Assembly (NCBI GenBank): GCA_022800625.1
Contig: JAAWQR010000017.1
Coordinates: 1 to 51,140 of the forward strand
Direction of reading: 5' to 3'
DNA from: Clostridiales bacterium
GTDB taxonomy: Bacteria > Bacillota > Clostridia > Oscillospirales > CAG-272
DNA: 51,140 nt
Made by a program: the position numbers and the translations under genes. Positions 25,527 to 33,793 of this stretch are shown here, one piece after another. Position 1 is the first letter of the stretch; each line of letters begins with the position of its first letter. Below the pieces are notes generated by a model. The model saw only the letters and a program-made list of their open reading frames with translations. It was not told the DNA's origin and made no database searches.

Positions 25527-26399
25527 TCAATCTTCGATCGGCGGTTTGCCGCAAAGTTTGGTCAAAAGATCATTTAAATCGTCATCGTCCGTATATTCAA
25601 GCTGGACGATTTTTTTCTTTGAATTCTTTATTATATGGCATCTTCTGCCGAGATTTTCCGTTACCTTTGATTCAAGATCGCTTAAATAGTTTACAGAAGC
25701 AATTCTTGCATTTGTGTCGGAATCTTTTGATTCTTTATTGGCATTTTTTACTGCTGTTTCAACTTCTCTTACGGAAAGATTGCGGGCAGCAACTCTTTTC
25801 GCAAGCGGAAGTATCATGGATTTGTCTTTAAGTCCTAATAAAGATCTTGCGTGACCTGCGCTCAGCTCGCCTGAAATCAGCAGAGCTGTTACTTCATCGG
25901 GGAGCTCAAGCAGTCTGAGGGAGTTTGCAATAGCGCTGCGCGATTTTCCAATTTGCTGCGCGATTTCTTCCTGAGTCAAAGTATAATTTTTCATAAGCTC
26001 TGAATATCCGAGCGCTTCTTCATACGGATTGAGATTTTCACGCTGAAGATTTTCGATCATTGCAATCTTTGCTGCTGACAATTCGTCTGCGTCCATAACA
26101 ATTGCGGGGATTTCAGTCAGTCCTGCGAGCTTAGACGCTCTCCAGCGCCTCTCTCCTGCGATAATCGAAAACATTCCTCCGCCGCTTTCACGTACAATGA
26201 TTGGCTGAAGAACACCGTTCGCAGCGATGGAATCGGCAAGGCTGGCAAGCGCTTCTTTGTCGAACTGCTTTCTCGGCTGATCGCGCTTTGGTTCAATCAT
26301 AGAAATTCTGATTGATGTTATGCCGTGATTTGTCTCTTCGATTGAATTGTCCTCGAAAATCGCGTCTATCCCGCGTCCGAGCCCTTTGTTCTTTGCCAT
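25527..26399 (-). CDS. parB: Chromosome partitioning protein ParB
   Basis: ParB is a CTP-dependent DNA clamp that loads at parS and spreads, helping segregate origins and recruit SMC. The 290-aa product starts with the Spo0J-type MAKNKGLGRGIDAIF. The CTP-binding motif GERRWRA is at residues 82-88, then ENLQREN, the helix-turn-helix QEEIAQQIGKSRSAIANSLRLL, and a C-terminal dimerisation domain. It is 76 bp downstream of parA in the standard order. AAAGG lies upstream of ATG. Confidence 0.95.
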   Translation of the reverse strand: MAKNKGLGRGIDAIFEDNSIEETNHGITSIRISMIEPKRDQPRKQFDKEALASLADSIAANGVLQPIIVRESGGGMFSIIAGERRWRASKLAGLTEIPAIVMDADELSAAKIAMIENLQRENLNPYEEALGYSELMKNYTLTQEEIAQQIGKSRSAIANSLRLLELPDEVTALLISGELSAGHARSLLGLKDKSMILPLAKRVAARNLSVREVETAVKNANKESKDSDTNARIASVNYLSDLESKVTENLGRRCHIIKNSKKKIVQLEYTDDDDLNDLLTKLCGKPPIED

Positions 26400-26475
26400 T
26401 TTCTTTTCCGTACCTTTGTATAAATTTGTTTTCCATGTCAGGCGATCTGTACGACCAGACCAAGCTGATATGATT

Positions 26476-27252
26476 TTATCCCAATGTTCTGCTTATGACT
26501 TCTTCTGCAACAGCTTTGTATGCGGCGCAGCCTTTTGAGTATTTGTCATGGTAGTTAATGGGTTCGCCGAATCCGGGCGCTTCGGAAAGCGTTACATTCC
26601 TCGGGATCGTTGTTGAAAAAAGCTTATCACAGTAATATTTTTTGATTTCAGCCAATACCTGTGAAGATAGATTTAAGCGTCCGTTAAACATCGTAATCAA
26701 AATACCTGTTATACATAAAGACGGATTATATCTTTCTTTAACTTTTTTTATAGATATCATGAGCTGTGACAGACCTTCAAGAGCATAATACTCACATTGC
26801 ATCGGAATTATAACGCCTGAAGCCGCGCTGAGTGCATTTACTGTAAGTATTCCCAACGACGGAGGGCAGTCGATTATTATATATTCAAACTTGCCGTCAA
26901 GCTTGTCTGCAAAATCGCAAATTTTACGATTTTTTCTGTCTTCGCTTATTAAATCAAATTCAGCTCCGGCTAAGTTTATTGTAGACGGAACAAGCGACAA
27001 ATTCTGAAATTTTGTTTCAACAATACACTGCTCGGGGGATGCTCCGTCAACTAATACCTCATACATAGTATGCTTAATTCCCTTTTTGTTTATACCGAGT
27101 CCGCTGGTTGTGTTGCCCTGCGGGTCGCAGTCAAGCATGAGAACTTTGTATCCGGATTCAGCTATACAGGATGCAATATTTATTGCAGATGTAGTTTTGC
27201 CCACACCGCCCTTTTGATTGGCGAAGGCTATTACATAGGGTTTCTTGTTCAT
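26476..27252 (-). CDS. parA: Chromosome partitioning ATPase ParA (Soj)
   Basis: This Walker-type ATPase works with ParB in chromosome segregation. The 258-aa protein has the deviant Walker A KGGVGKTTS (residues 14-22), DCDPQGNTTSGLG and IDCPPSLG. ATG 27252 follows AAAGG at ten bases; the TTG six codons upstream overlaps that site. Two parS sequences lie about 170-210 bp upstream, between it and noc. Confidence 0.95.
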   Translation of the reverse strand: MNKKPYVIAFANQKGGVGKTTSAINIASCIAESGYKVLMLDCDPQGNTTSGLGINKKGIKHTMYEVLVDGASPEQCIVETKFQNLSLVPSTINLAGAEFDLISEDRKNRKICDFADKLDGKFEYIIIDCPPSLGILTVNALSAASGVIIPMQCEYYALEGLSQLMISIKKVKERYNPSLCITGILITMFNGRLNLSSQVLAEIKKYYCDKLFSTTIPRNVTLSEAPGFGEPINYHDKYSKGCAAYKAVAEEVISRTLG

Positions 27253-27305
27253 GTGAGATAAGCCTTTCAATCTATGCCTCTTTCCGAGGCGATTTTGCTT
27301 ACATT

Positions 27306-27334
27306 AGTATATCACAAAGATAACTGTATTTCAA
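27306..27334 (-). promoter_or_regulatory. Probable parA-parB promoter
   Basis: TTGAAA, a 17-bp spacer and TATACT lie on the minus strand, 55 bp before parA. parS1 is about 90 bp further upstream, so ParB spreading could affect this promoter. Confidence 0.65.
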
Positions 27335-27422
27335 TAGATTTGGAAGGTGTGCACATATTTTTTCACTTTATTTATTGCGTGTTCACAAGCGTTTGAAATT
27401 GCATGCGTAAAATACGCAAAAA

Positions 27423-27438
27423 TGTTTCACGTGAAACA
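27423..27438. promoter_or_regulatory. parS site 1
   Basis: TGTTTCACGTGAAACA is a perfect 16-bp palindrome identical to the canonical bacterial parS sequence bound by ParB. Confidence 0.95.
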
Positions 27439-27447
27439 ACAAGCTGC

Positions 27448-27463
27448 TGTTTCACGTGAAACA
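27448..27463. promoter_or_regulatory. parS site 2
   Basis: A second perfect TGTTTCACGTGAAACA, 25 bp from the first (centre to centre), ends only seven bases before the noc stop codon. Confidence 0.95.
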
Positions 27464-27469
27464 TTGAGG

Positions 27470-28333
27470 TTAGGAGGATTTGATAAGTATTGAAATTTCT
27501 GTTCCGTCTACGGCGCGCCTGCGTGTTGATTCAACTTCAAATCCGCAGCTTCTGACCGATTCCACAGCACGGTCAATTGAATTGTAAAACAGGCGCATGT
27601 CACGGGATAAAAGGCGGCGTTTTAAATCGCAGTCAAATCTTGAAGCTCTTTTGGCGCTTGCAGCGCGTTCTTTATCACAAATAAACTCTTCAATATACTC
27701 TTCTGCGGCTGCAACATTCAACCCGCGTTTGATTATTACCGAGAGAACAGACTCACGTTCATCGTTGTCTTTGATCCTTAAAAGCGCCCGTGCATGTCGT
27801 TCTGTAAGTGAGAATTCAAGAATTTTCCGGCGTTGATCGGGCGGAAGCTTTAAAAGCCGCAGCTTGTTTGCAATATATGATTGGCTGCATGAAAGATGAG
27901 CGGCAGCGCTTTCCTGTGTCAATGAACAGGTTTCAATAAGGGTTCGTATTGCTTCTGCTTCTTCAAAAATATTTAAGTCTTCGCGCTGCAAGTTTTCAAT
28001 AATAGCAAGCTCCGCTGACTTACACGGATTGTCGCTTCGGATTATGCAGGGAACGGAATCAAGCTCGGCTTCCGCTGCAGCTCTCAAACGCCGCTCTCCT
28101 GCAATCAACTCGTAATGTCTCTCGATTGAACGTACAAGAAGCGGCTGTAGCACGCCGTGACGCCGAATGCTGTCGGCAAGAGCAGACAAAGAATCATCGG
28201 AAAAAGTTTTGCGCGGCTGAGCGGGATTCGGTACTATAAGTCTGATTGGAATTCTGACAATAGATGTAGCCGATACAGGAAACCTGTACAGAGAATCATC
28301 TGAAATATGTTTATCGGTTAATTTGCTATCCAT
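27470..28333 (-). CDS. noc: Nucleoid occlusion protein-like ParB paralogue (Noc)
   Basis: This 287-aa ParB-family protein keeps the CTP motif GERRLRA (residues 79-85), ENLQREDLN and the helix-turn-helix SAAAHLSCSQSYIANKLRLL. Its Arg-rich C-terminus differs from ParB. The position directly upstream of parA-parB is that of noc in Firmicutes, where the protein blocks division over the nucleoid. A true Noc binds a site different from parS. Whether this one does cannot be told by eye, so it may be a second ParB. AAAGGAAG precedes ATG. Confidence 0.8.
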   Translation of the reverse strand: MDSKLTDKHISDDSLYRFPVSATSIVRIPIRLIVPNPAQPRKTFSDDSLSALADSIRRHGVLQPLLVRSIERHYELIAGERRLRAAAEAELDSVPCIIRSDNPCKSAELAIIENLQREDLNIFEEAEAIRTLIETCSLTQESAAAHLSCSQSYIANKLRLLKLPPDQRRKILEFSLTERHARALLRIKDNDERESVLSVIIKRGLNVAAAEEYIEEFICDKERAASAKRASRFDCDLKRRLLSRDMRLFYNSIDRAVESVRSCGFEVESTRRRAVDGTEISILIKSS

Positions 28334-28655
28334 TATAATAATCTTCCTTTCTATTGATTTTCACTGTAGAATTTCAGTATATAAATAATAGCACAAACAG
28401 CTCGCAAATGATGTTGTAACTAAGGATGGGAAAATGACTTCTTTTTTGACGATATTGGATTTTTGGGCGAAAGGTGAATAAGCGTGGGGGAAATTCGGGA
28501 TTTATATGAAACAAGAGTGAGAATGCTTTGGGTTTCTTCGAAGAATATTTTAAAGGGGGTCATGAAGTGAAAAAAGTCTTTTTAGTAGCTGTAACATAAT
28601 AATGTAAGCAAGTAAGACATTGAGACAAAAACAAAAAATTGTGAAAAAGGAATAT
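28334..28655. other. Gene-free stretch upstream of noc
   Basis: There is no full gene. At 28553-28600 an AAAGGGGG site is followed by a tiny frame reading VKKVFLVAVT and then a stop. This looks like the start of a signal peptide and may be the remnant of a lost gene. A noc promoter is not clear; TTGCGA-N17-TTATAT near 28390-28415 is the best candidate. Confidence 0.35.
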
Positions 28656-28690
28656 AAAAAAGCGTATTGCCTCAGGCTGTACGCTTTTTT
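28656..28690. terminator. Bidirectional terminator after the MORN gene
   Basis: AAAAAAGCGTA pairs with TACGCTTTTTT around a loop containing CCTCAGG, with T-runs on both strands. Confidence 0.85.
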
Positions 28691-28696
28691 AGTTTT

Positions 28697-29512
28697 TTAT
28701 TCTTCTGTTCGGACAATGACTCCGTTTTCAAAATATCCGGTGTAGACTCTGCCGCCCGGCCAGGTAAAGGTACCCTTTCCGTTCATGATGTTGTCTTTAA
28801 ATTCACCTTCGTATTTTTCGCCGTTTGCCCAAATGTATGTGCCGACGCCTTCCCTGACATCATTTTTGAAGTCTCCCGTATAGGTGTCGCCGTTTGCCCA
28901 AAAGTGTGTGCCGTGTCCGTCTTTTTTATCTTCCGAGTAAGTGCCGGTATATTTATCTCCCGATGAGGAAACCATCTCGCCTTCGCCGTCCTTGCGCCCT
29001 TCTTTGAAAGCTCCGGTATAGATTGAACCGTCTGCATATGTGTAGACACCCTGCCCGTCCATTTTGCCGAGCTTAAATTCACCGACATAGCTGTCGCCTG
29101 ACGCGCTTGTAAAGGCGCCCGATCCGTCAATTAAATCGTTTTTAAACTGACCTTCAAAAATGTCGCCGTTTGCACACTCGAGTTTTCCTTCTCCGTCCTT
29201 CATCATTTTTAAAAGAGAGCCGGTGTACTTGTCGCCTGAAGAATATGATAATATGCCTGTTTCGGAATCGATGCTTGCCTGAGTTCCGTCTGAATATCTT
29301 ATCATGCCTCGTACGGGATTGCCCTCGTCGTCAACCGTTCCGAAAAACTTGATTTTGAGATCGTCTCCTGTTGTGACAGAGATATATCTCACTCCGCAAA
29401 AATACATTATAAGGAGAGTCAGGATCACAAGACCTGCGGCGACAGCGCAGATTATCGCCATGATTTTTCCGAAGCTGTGCCTGCGCACACCCGGTCTCTG
29501 AGTATAATTCAT
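28697..29512 (-). CDS. Membrane-anchored MORN-repeat protein
   Basis: The 271-aa protein has a short cytoplasmic N-terminus and one membrane helix (about residues 17-39). Eight MORN repeats (Y/F-x-G-x-F/Y...DGxG) then run from about residue 95 to the end: YTGSL, FEGQF, YVGEF, YTGAF, YTGTY, YTGDF, YEGEF, YTGYF. The basic RRHSFGK before the helix predicts that the repeats face outside. MORN repeats make extended beta hairpins and often bind lipids or proteins; no enzyme domain is attached. It is 50 bp downstream of another membrane protein gene and probably co-transcribed. The function is unknown. Confidence 0.8.
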   Translation of the reverse strand: MNYTQRPGVRRHSFGKIMAIICAVAAGLVILTLLIMYFCGVRYISVTTGDDLKIKFFGTVDDEGNPVRGMIRYSDGTQASIDSETGILSYSSGDKYTGSLLKMMKDGEGKLECANGDIFEGQFKNDLIDGSGAFTSASGDSYVGEFKLGKMDGQGVYTYADGSIYTGAFKEGRKDGEGEMVSSSGDKYTGTYSEDKKDGHGTHFWANGDTYTGDFKNDVREGVGTYIWANGEKYEGEFKDNIMNGKGTFTWPGGRVYTGYFENGVIVRTEE

Positions 29513-29562
29513 AATGTTCCCCCAAACGCCGATTTTACGGCAATCAAATATAGTTTCCCGCG

Positions 29563-30120
29563 TTAGAATAAATATCCGCTTTTAGCAAGCAAAGCAGCTA
29601 TGTTCGGCAAAAAACGGACAAGCAGTTCCCCGCCTGCAACAGTAAGCAGTATTCCGATGATAAGCGATCTTATGCTCTTATCAGCCCCTTCTCGTCCGAG
29701 TACGCCGACAGAGCGGTACTTTTTGCGCGGCTTTTCGGTGCCTTCAATCGAACTGCTGCTATCGGAATATGTTTCTCCGATCAAATACCATGAAGAGTTC
29801 TCCGTATCCGGTTTTTTTAAAGTGCGCTTTTTCTTTTTTTCTGTGACGGGTGCAGACGTTTTTTTGCAGACAACTATCCGTCTCAGCATGGAACCTTCGC
29901 GCAGAAAAAAGCGGAACAAAATCTCTGCATGCGGCAGCTTGTCTTTTATTGCATTTATATGAAGCGCTCTGTCGGGCGATGTCGCTTCCTGTTCTTTCAG
30001 CAGAGAGGTTATTTTGAGCGCAGACCGCCTTCTGATAAAATCATATACCGAAACTGCAATTATAAACAGAACCGCAATTCTTATAAGATACGGCATATAT
30101 TCATTTCCGACGATTGTCAT
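29563..30120 (-). CDS. Hypothetical membrane protein
   Basis: I do not recognise this 185-aa protein. A membrane helix near the N-terminus (MPYLIRIAVLFIIAVSVYDF) is followed by a basic, charged soluble segment (VTEKKKKRTLKKPD). A second helix at the C-terminus (SLIIGILLTVAGGELLVRFL) completes it. ATG 30120 is chosen because AGGAGG lies nine bases upstream; the longer frame starts inside that site. It sits between the DUF1015 and MORN genes on the same strand, at short gaps. Confidence 0.7.
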   Translation of the reverse strand: MTIVGNEYMPYLIRIAVLFIIAVSVYDFIRRRSALKITSLLKEQEATSPDRALHINAIKDKLPHAEILFRFFLREGSMLRRIVVCKKTSAPVTEKKKKRTLKKPDTENSSWYLIGETYSDSSSSIEGTEKPRKKYRSVGVLGREGADKSIRSLIIGILLTVAGGELLVRFLPNIAALLAKSGYLF

Positions 30121-30156
30121 GCAGAGATTCCTCCTCATCCTTCGGATTAAACATTT

Positions 30157-31398
30157 TTACGGAATTATTATGAGACGCGCTTCAAGATAGTACCTTTTGC
30201 TCTTTGCATCTCCCATTGAAAATGTCTTTCTCGGCAAAGGACCGTCTTTAATTCCGTCGAAAAGCTCGCTTTTTTTGATTCCGTCAAACAAAAATGCTAC
30301 AGTATTTTCTTCTTTTGCAAGCTCGCGAAGATTTGCGATGCCGTGAATATAGTCGCACTCAGCGCCTTCGTGAGCCGATACGTATTCATCAATAAAGTTT
30401 TGCAGAGTGCCGACGGTCAGTGCGTGAGTGGGAGTATTAAAGGATGTTGTATATTCCTCACTGCTTGTGATAACGGTGATATTTTGTGTTCCTTCAGCGC
30501 CCTTTTCCGTAATCTTGTCAAGAGAAGTTTTTACGTCGTCTGCCGATACGTTTTTCATAATTCTGTATATAGGCTCAAATTCAACAGACTCGTCGTCAAT
30601 TGATACAATCTCGCAGAGCGCCCATCTTGAGGGATGCTCTGCCGCTTTGTCGCCGAGAGAAGCCTTGATATTTTCGTAGTGAGCCTTTGCAGCGGCAAGT
30701 GAGTGGTTTCCGTCTCCCACTGCATACGGGAGTGATGAAGCCTTTTCGTTTTCTGCTACGGCGTTTTCGAGAATTTCAGCATCATTTCCCTCTATTGCGT
30801 GACCGACGATTCTTCCTCCGTCCATCATCAGATCAAAGTCATACATCAGTCTGCCGTTTTCGGAAAGCGATTTCGCTTTGTCAAAAAGTTCTGTTTTATC
30901 GTTGGCGAATACCATTATATGCGGCAGTTCGATAGTTGCATGTTCTCTCATTTTGCGTCTTGCGGGGATTCTTGATTCCACAGTCTGCTCCGTTGCTCTT
31001 ACGGCAGATGAGGAGTCTGATGTAAAATCATACTGTTCAAGGTCGATCTTTCCGAGAATACCGCGTCTTATTTTTCCGTTTGAGAGATGTCTCTCGACAT
31101 ACATAAATCCTGTAACTCTCGGTTCGACAGGGCGAACCGGCGAGGACCACGAAGCGTTCATATATGCGATGATAGAAGACTTTTTTGACTCTTCCCTGTC
31201 AGTTCCGAGATATGCCTCGGGGAGTATATAATCGTATGAAGAGCAAGCGTTATCTGTATAGCTTTCGACATCGGACCAATATTTCGGTTCGGATGTATAC
31301 TGATCGCATGCGATAACTGCCCATTTTTTAAAATTCTCACTGTTCGGACTGTAATAAGGAACAAGAATTTTTGCTGATGAAAAGATATTGTTTTCCAT
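30157..31398 (-). CDS. DUF1015 family protein
   Basis: This cytoplasmic protein of 413 aa belongs to the DUF1015 family. Landmarks are FSSAKILVPYYSPNSENF at the start, CDQYTSEPKYW, and the strongly conserved VGDGNHSLAAAKAHYE in the middle, a likely active-site segment. Members are conserved across bacteria and often stand near serine or central metabolism genes, but no reaction is established. ATG 31398 follows AGAAGGG. A consensus promoter lies 75 bp upstream. Confidence 0.85.
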   Translation of the reverse strand: MENNIFSSAKILVPYYSPNSENFKKWAVIACDQYTSEPKYWSDVESYTDNACSSYDYILPEAYLGTDREESKKSSIIAYMNASWSSPVRPVEPRVTGFMYVERHLSNGKIRRGILGKIDLEQYDFTSDSSSAVRATEQTVESRIPARRKMREHATIELPHIMVFANDKTELFDKAKSLSENGRLMYDFDLMMDGGRIVGHAIEGNDAEILENAVAENEKASSLPYAVGDGNHSLAAAKAHYENIKASLGDKAAEHPSRWALCEIVSIDDESVEFEPIYRIMKNVSADDVKTSLDKITEKGAEGTQNITVITSSEEYTTSFNTPTHALTVGTLQNFIDEYVSAHEGAECDYIHGIANLRELAKEENTVAFLFDGIKKSELFDGIKDGPLPRKTFSMGDAKSKRYYLEARLIIIP

Positions 31399-31469
31399 AT
31401 ATTTCCCTTCTGCGTGCATTCCGCATGGCGGTATGATTTTGTGCGAAAAGCGCGCCCGCCTTAAATAGA

Positions 31470-31498
31470 ATTATACTTTATCAGAGATTTTTTGTCAA
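31470..31498 (-). promoter_or_regulatory. Consensus promoter of the DUF1015-MORN operon
   Basis: Perfect TTGACA and TATAAT with a 17-bp spacer lie on the minus strand. The rest of the 31499-31652 gap shows nothing further. Confidence 0.9.
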
Positions 31499-31652
31499 TA
31501 TTAAAGGGAATATTATATTTAGAGGCAGGCATAAAATTTTTATCGAATACAGATTTAACGGATATTTTTGATTGCATGATTCCCTTTATGTAATTATTTG
31601 TATTTTTTCGGTGCTTGTAATCTCGGGAAAGCCTTATCTTGCCGCGGATGTA

Positions 31653-31681
31653 TTGACTTGAAAGCATATTTCGTGTATAAT
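31653..31681 (+). promoter_or_regulatory. Promoter of the NusG-II/Gx/apbE/miaB operon
   Basis: TTGACT, a 17-bp spacer and TATAAT lie on the plus strand, 32 bp before the first gene. Confidence 0.85.
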
Positions 31682-31713
31682 TGATTGTAATTATATAAGG
31701 GGAGCGCTTGAAA

Positions 31714-32100
31714 ATGGAACATTTGAAGCGGCACATTACGGCACTTGATATTTTGGTTATAATAATATCAACGGTTGCTGTATGTACGGCGATTTTTGCG
31801 CATAGCTTGAACACGGCGTTTTCCCTGCCGGATTCTTTCAGTGTGGATGTAAACGGTGAAAAACATACATACAGTCTGTCGAAGGACAATACTATAGATA
31901 TATCCTCTTGCGGAGTGCGTCTGACGCTTGAAGTCATAGACAGCAAACTCAGCGTTATATCGTCCGACTGCCCCGACGGCATATGCTGCGCCTCGGGGGA
32001 AATATCACGCGCGGGACAGTCGATAGTATGCCTGCCCGCAAAGGTTGCAGTGACTATAATTCCGGAGGTGAGCGGCGATGCGGACTGGATCTTCGGATAA
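31714..32100 (+). CDS. NusG domain II-containing membrane-anchored protein (EetA-like)
   Basis: This 128-aa protein has an N-terminal membrane helix (residues 11-33), followed by an extracytoplasmic NusG-domain-II fold (SVDVNGEKHTYSLSKDNTIDI). A cysteine pair-rich segment DCPDGICCASGEISRAGQSIVCLP follows and is typical of this family. Such proteins co-occur with Gx-type transporters and ApbE in flavin-based extracellular electron transfer loci, where the pair is called EetA/EetB. That link is from family knowledge. The ATG follows GGGGAG; a TTG two codons earlier is possible. The coding region overlaps the next gene by 23 bp. Confidence 0.8.
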   Translation: MEHLKRHITALDILVIIISTVAVCTAIFAHSLNTAFSLPDSFSVDVNGEKHTYSLSKDNTIDISSCGVRLTLEVIDSKLSVISSDCPDGICCASGEISRAGQSIVCLPAKVAVTIIPEVSGDADWIFG

Positions 32101-32656
32101 GTCTCGCTCTGCGCGGCATAGGGCAAAATATTCCGCAAGACGCATAAGCGCAGACGCTATGCTGATCGCGGCGGCTTTTATGATTTCGTTTGCCGAAAGT
32201 GCCTTAATAAGCTTCGCTCCCCTGCCCGGGTTCAAACCGGGACTTGCAAATCTTGCAGTTATGGCGGCTCTGTGTATTTCACCGCTTGACGCGGTTTGCG
32301 TCTCGCTCGGCAGACTCATAATAAGCGCGGTGTTTTTCGGAAATTACATCTCTGCGGTAATGTCTTTTTCGGGAGCGGCAGCTTCCCTGCTCATCCTCTT
32401 TGCCATGCATGTCTTAAAGATAGGGCATCTGAGCTGGATCGGCGTGTCGTACTTATCGGCGCTTTTTCATAACGGCGGACAGCTTGCGGCGGCATGTTTA
32501 CTGTTGTCGAGCACAGCGGCGCTATCATATGCGCCTGTTCTTCTCATTTTCTCCGCAGTATGCGGAATTTTAAGCGGTATCATAATGAATCATATCAGTC
32601 CTATAGTATTAACGGTTAAAGACAGATACTTTTTTTCTTCGATAGACAATATCTGA
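32078..32656 (+). CDS. Gx transporter family protein (EetB-like)
   Basis: This 192-aa membrane protein has about five helices and the Gx-transporter landmark FAPLPGFKPGLANLAVMAAL. It is often annotated as heptaprenyl diphosphate synthase component I, a historical label with little support. The overlap with the NusG-II gene and the GGAGGT site inside that gene show translational coupling. In EET-type loci the pair is thought to form a membrane electron conduit or handle a quinone/flavin factor. Here the role is inferred from context with apbE. Confidence 0.82.
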   Translation: MRTGSSDKSRSARHRAKYSARRISADAMLIAAAFMISFAESALISFAPLPGFKPGLANLAVMAALCISPLDAVCVSLGRLIISAVFFGNYISAVMSFSGAAASLLILFAMHVLKIGHLSWIGVSYLSALFHNGGQLAAACLLLSSTAALSYAPVLLIFSAVCGILSGIIMNHISPIVLTVKDRYFFSSIDNI

Positions 32657-32719
32657 TTTAATAAATATTTGCTTTCCGCACGAAAATTTATGATATGCGG
32701 AAAGGTCAGGAGAAGTGTC

Positions 32720-33793
32720 ATGAAAAAAATACTGCGTTTTTCGGCGATTTTAACGGCACATATCTTAATTCTGTCGCTTTTTGCGTCATGCTCAGGAGGA
32801 AAAACGGAATATACCGACTATACGATCTACGGAATGGATACGTATATAACCCTGCGCTTTGCCGGGAAAGGACAAAAGGAAGATTATCTGGACAGCGTAA
32901 GGGACGAGTGCGCGCGCATTATCGCGAAAAACGAAAAGCTTATGTCATCTCACGATGAAGAAGCTCAGATATGGGGACTTAATCATGATGTGGATGTGAT
33001 ACTTGACGCAGAGCCTGATCTGAGTGCGGTTCTGACGTCTGCCGTGCATCTTGCCGAGATATCTGACGGCGCTTTTTCGCCGACTCTCGGATCGCTGACA
33101 GAGCTGTGGAACGTATCGGGAGGAGGCCCTGTTCCGAGGTCTGAGGAGATAGAAGCAGCATCTGAGCATACCGATTATCGAAATATATCGGTCGACAGCG
33201 GAAGAATTTCAATAACCGATAAAGAGTGTAAGATTGACCTCGGAGGCATTGCAAAGGGATATACGGCTCAGGAACTGCTTGTTTACCTTAACGGAACGGA
33301 TATTTCGTACGGCCTTGTTTCAATGGGCGGAAATATAGGAGTTTTCGGCGATAAGACGGGCGGCAATCCTTTTAAAGTTGGAATATGCGATCCTGACAAT
33401 ACGTCGAGTGTCATCGGATATCTCAGCATTGACGACGGGTTTATAGCAGTATCGGGAGACTATGAGAGATTTTTTGAAGAGGACGGAAAGAAATATCATC
33501 ATATAATCGATCCCGAAACGGGATATCCTGCAGAGTCGGGTCTTCGCAGCGTTGCGGTGTGGTCAAATAACGGAGGAACTGCTGATGCGCTGTCAACCGC
33601 GCTGTTTGTAATGGGGGAAGAACGCGCACTGGAATTTTACAGGGAAAGCGATGTACGATTTGAAGCTGTTATGATAAATGACAGGCATGAGATAATACTG
33701 ACAGACGGAATAAAGGACGGCTCGTTTGAACTGTCGGAGGACTCATATACGCTTATAGGCGAAGCAGAAGGAGAAGATACTGTTGCAGGATAA
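32720..33793 (+). CDS. apbE: FAD:protein FMN transferase ApbE (lipoprotein)
   Basis: ApbE covalently attaches FMN to a threonine or serine of target proteins outside the membrane, using FAD. The 357-aa product has a lipoprotein-type signal ending LSLFASC (Cys24). The fold shows YGMDTYITLRF, LGGIAKGYTAQ, SMGGNIGVFGDK and the metal-site segment HHIIDPETGYPAESGLRSV with SNNGGTADALSTALFVMG. AGGAG precedes ATG 32720. No FMN-binding-domain substrate is encoded nearby, so its target is elsewhere. Confidence 0.93.
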   Translation: MKKILRFSAILTAHILILSLFASCSGGKTEYTDYTIYGMDTYITLRFAGKGQKEDYLDSVRDECARIIAKNEKLMSSHDEEAQIWGLNHDVDVILDAEPDLSAVLTSAVHLAEISDGAFSPTLGSLTELWNVSGGGPVPRSEEIEAASEHTDYRNISVDSGRISITDKECKIDLGGIAKGYTAQELLVYLNGTDISYGLVSMGGNIGVFGDKTGGNPFKVGICDPDNTSSVIGYLSIDDGFIAVSGDYERFFEEDGKKYHHIIDPETGYPAESGLRSVAVWSNNGGTADALSTALFVMGEERALEFYRESDVRFEAVMINDRHEIILTDGIKDGSFELSEDSYTLIGEAEGEDTVAG

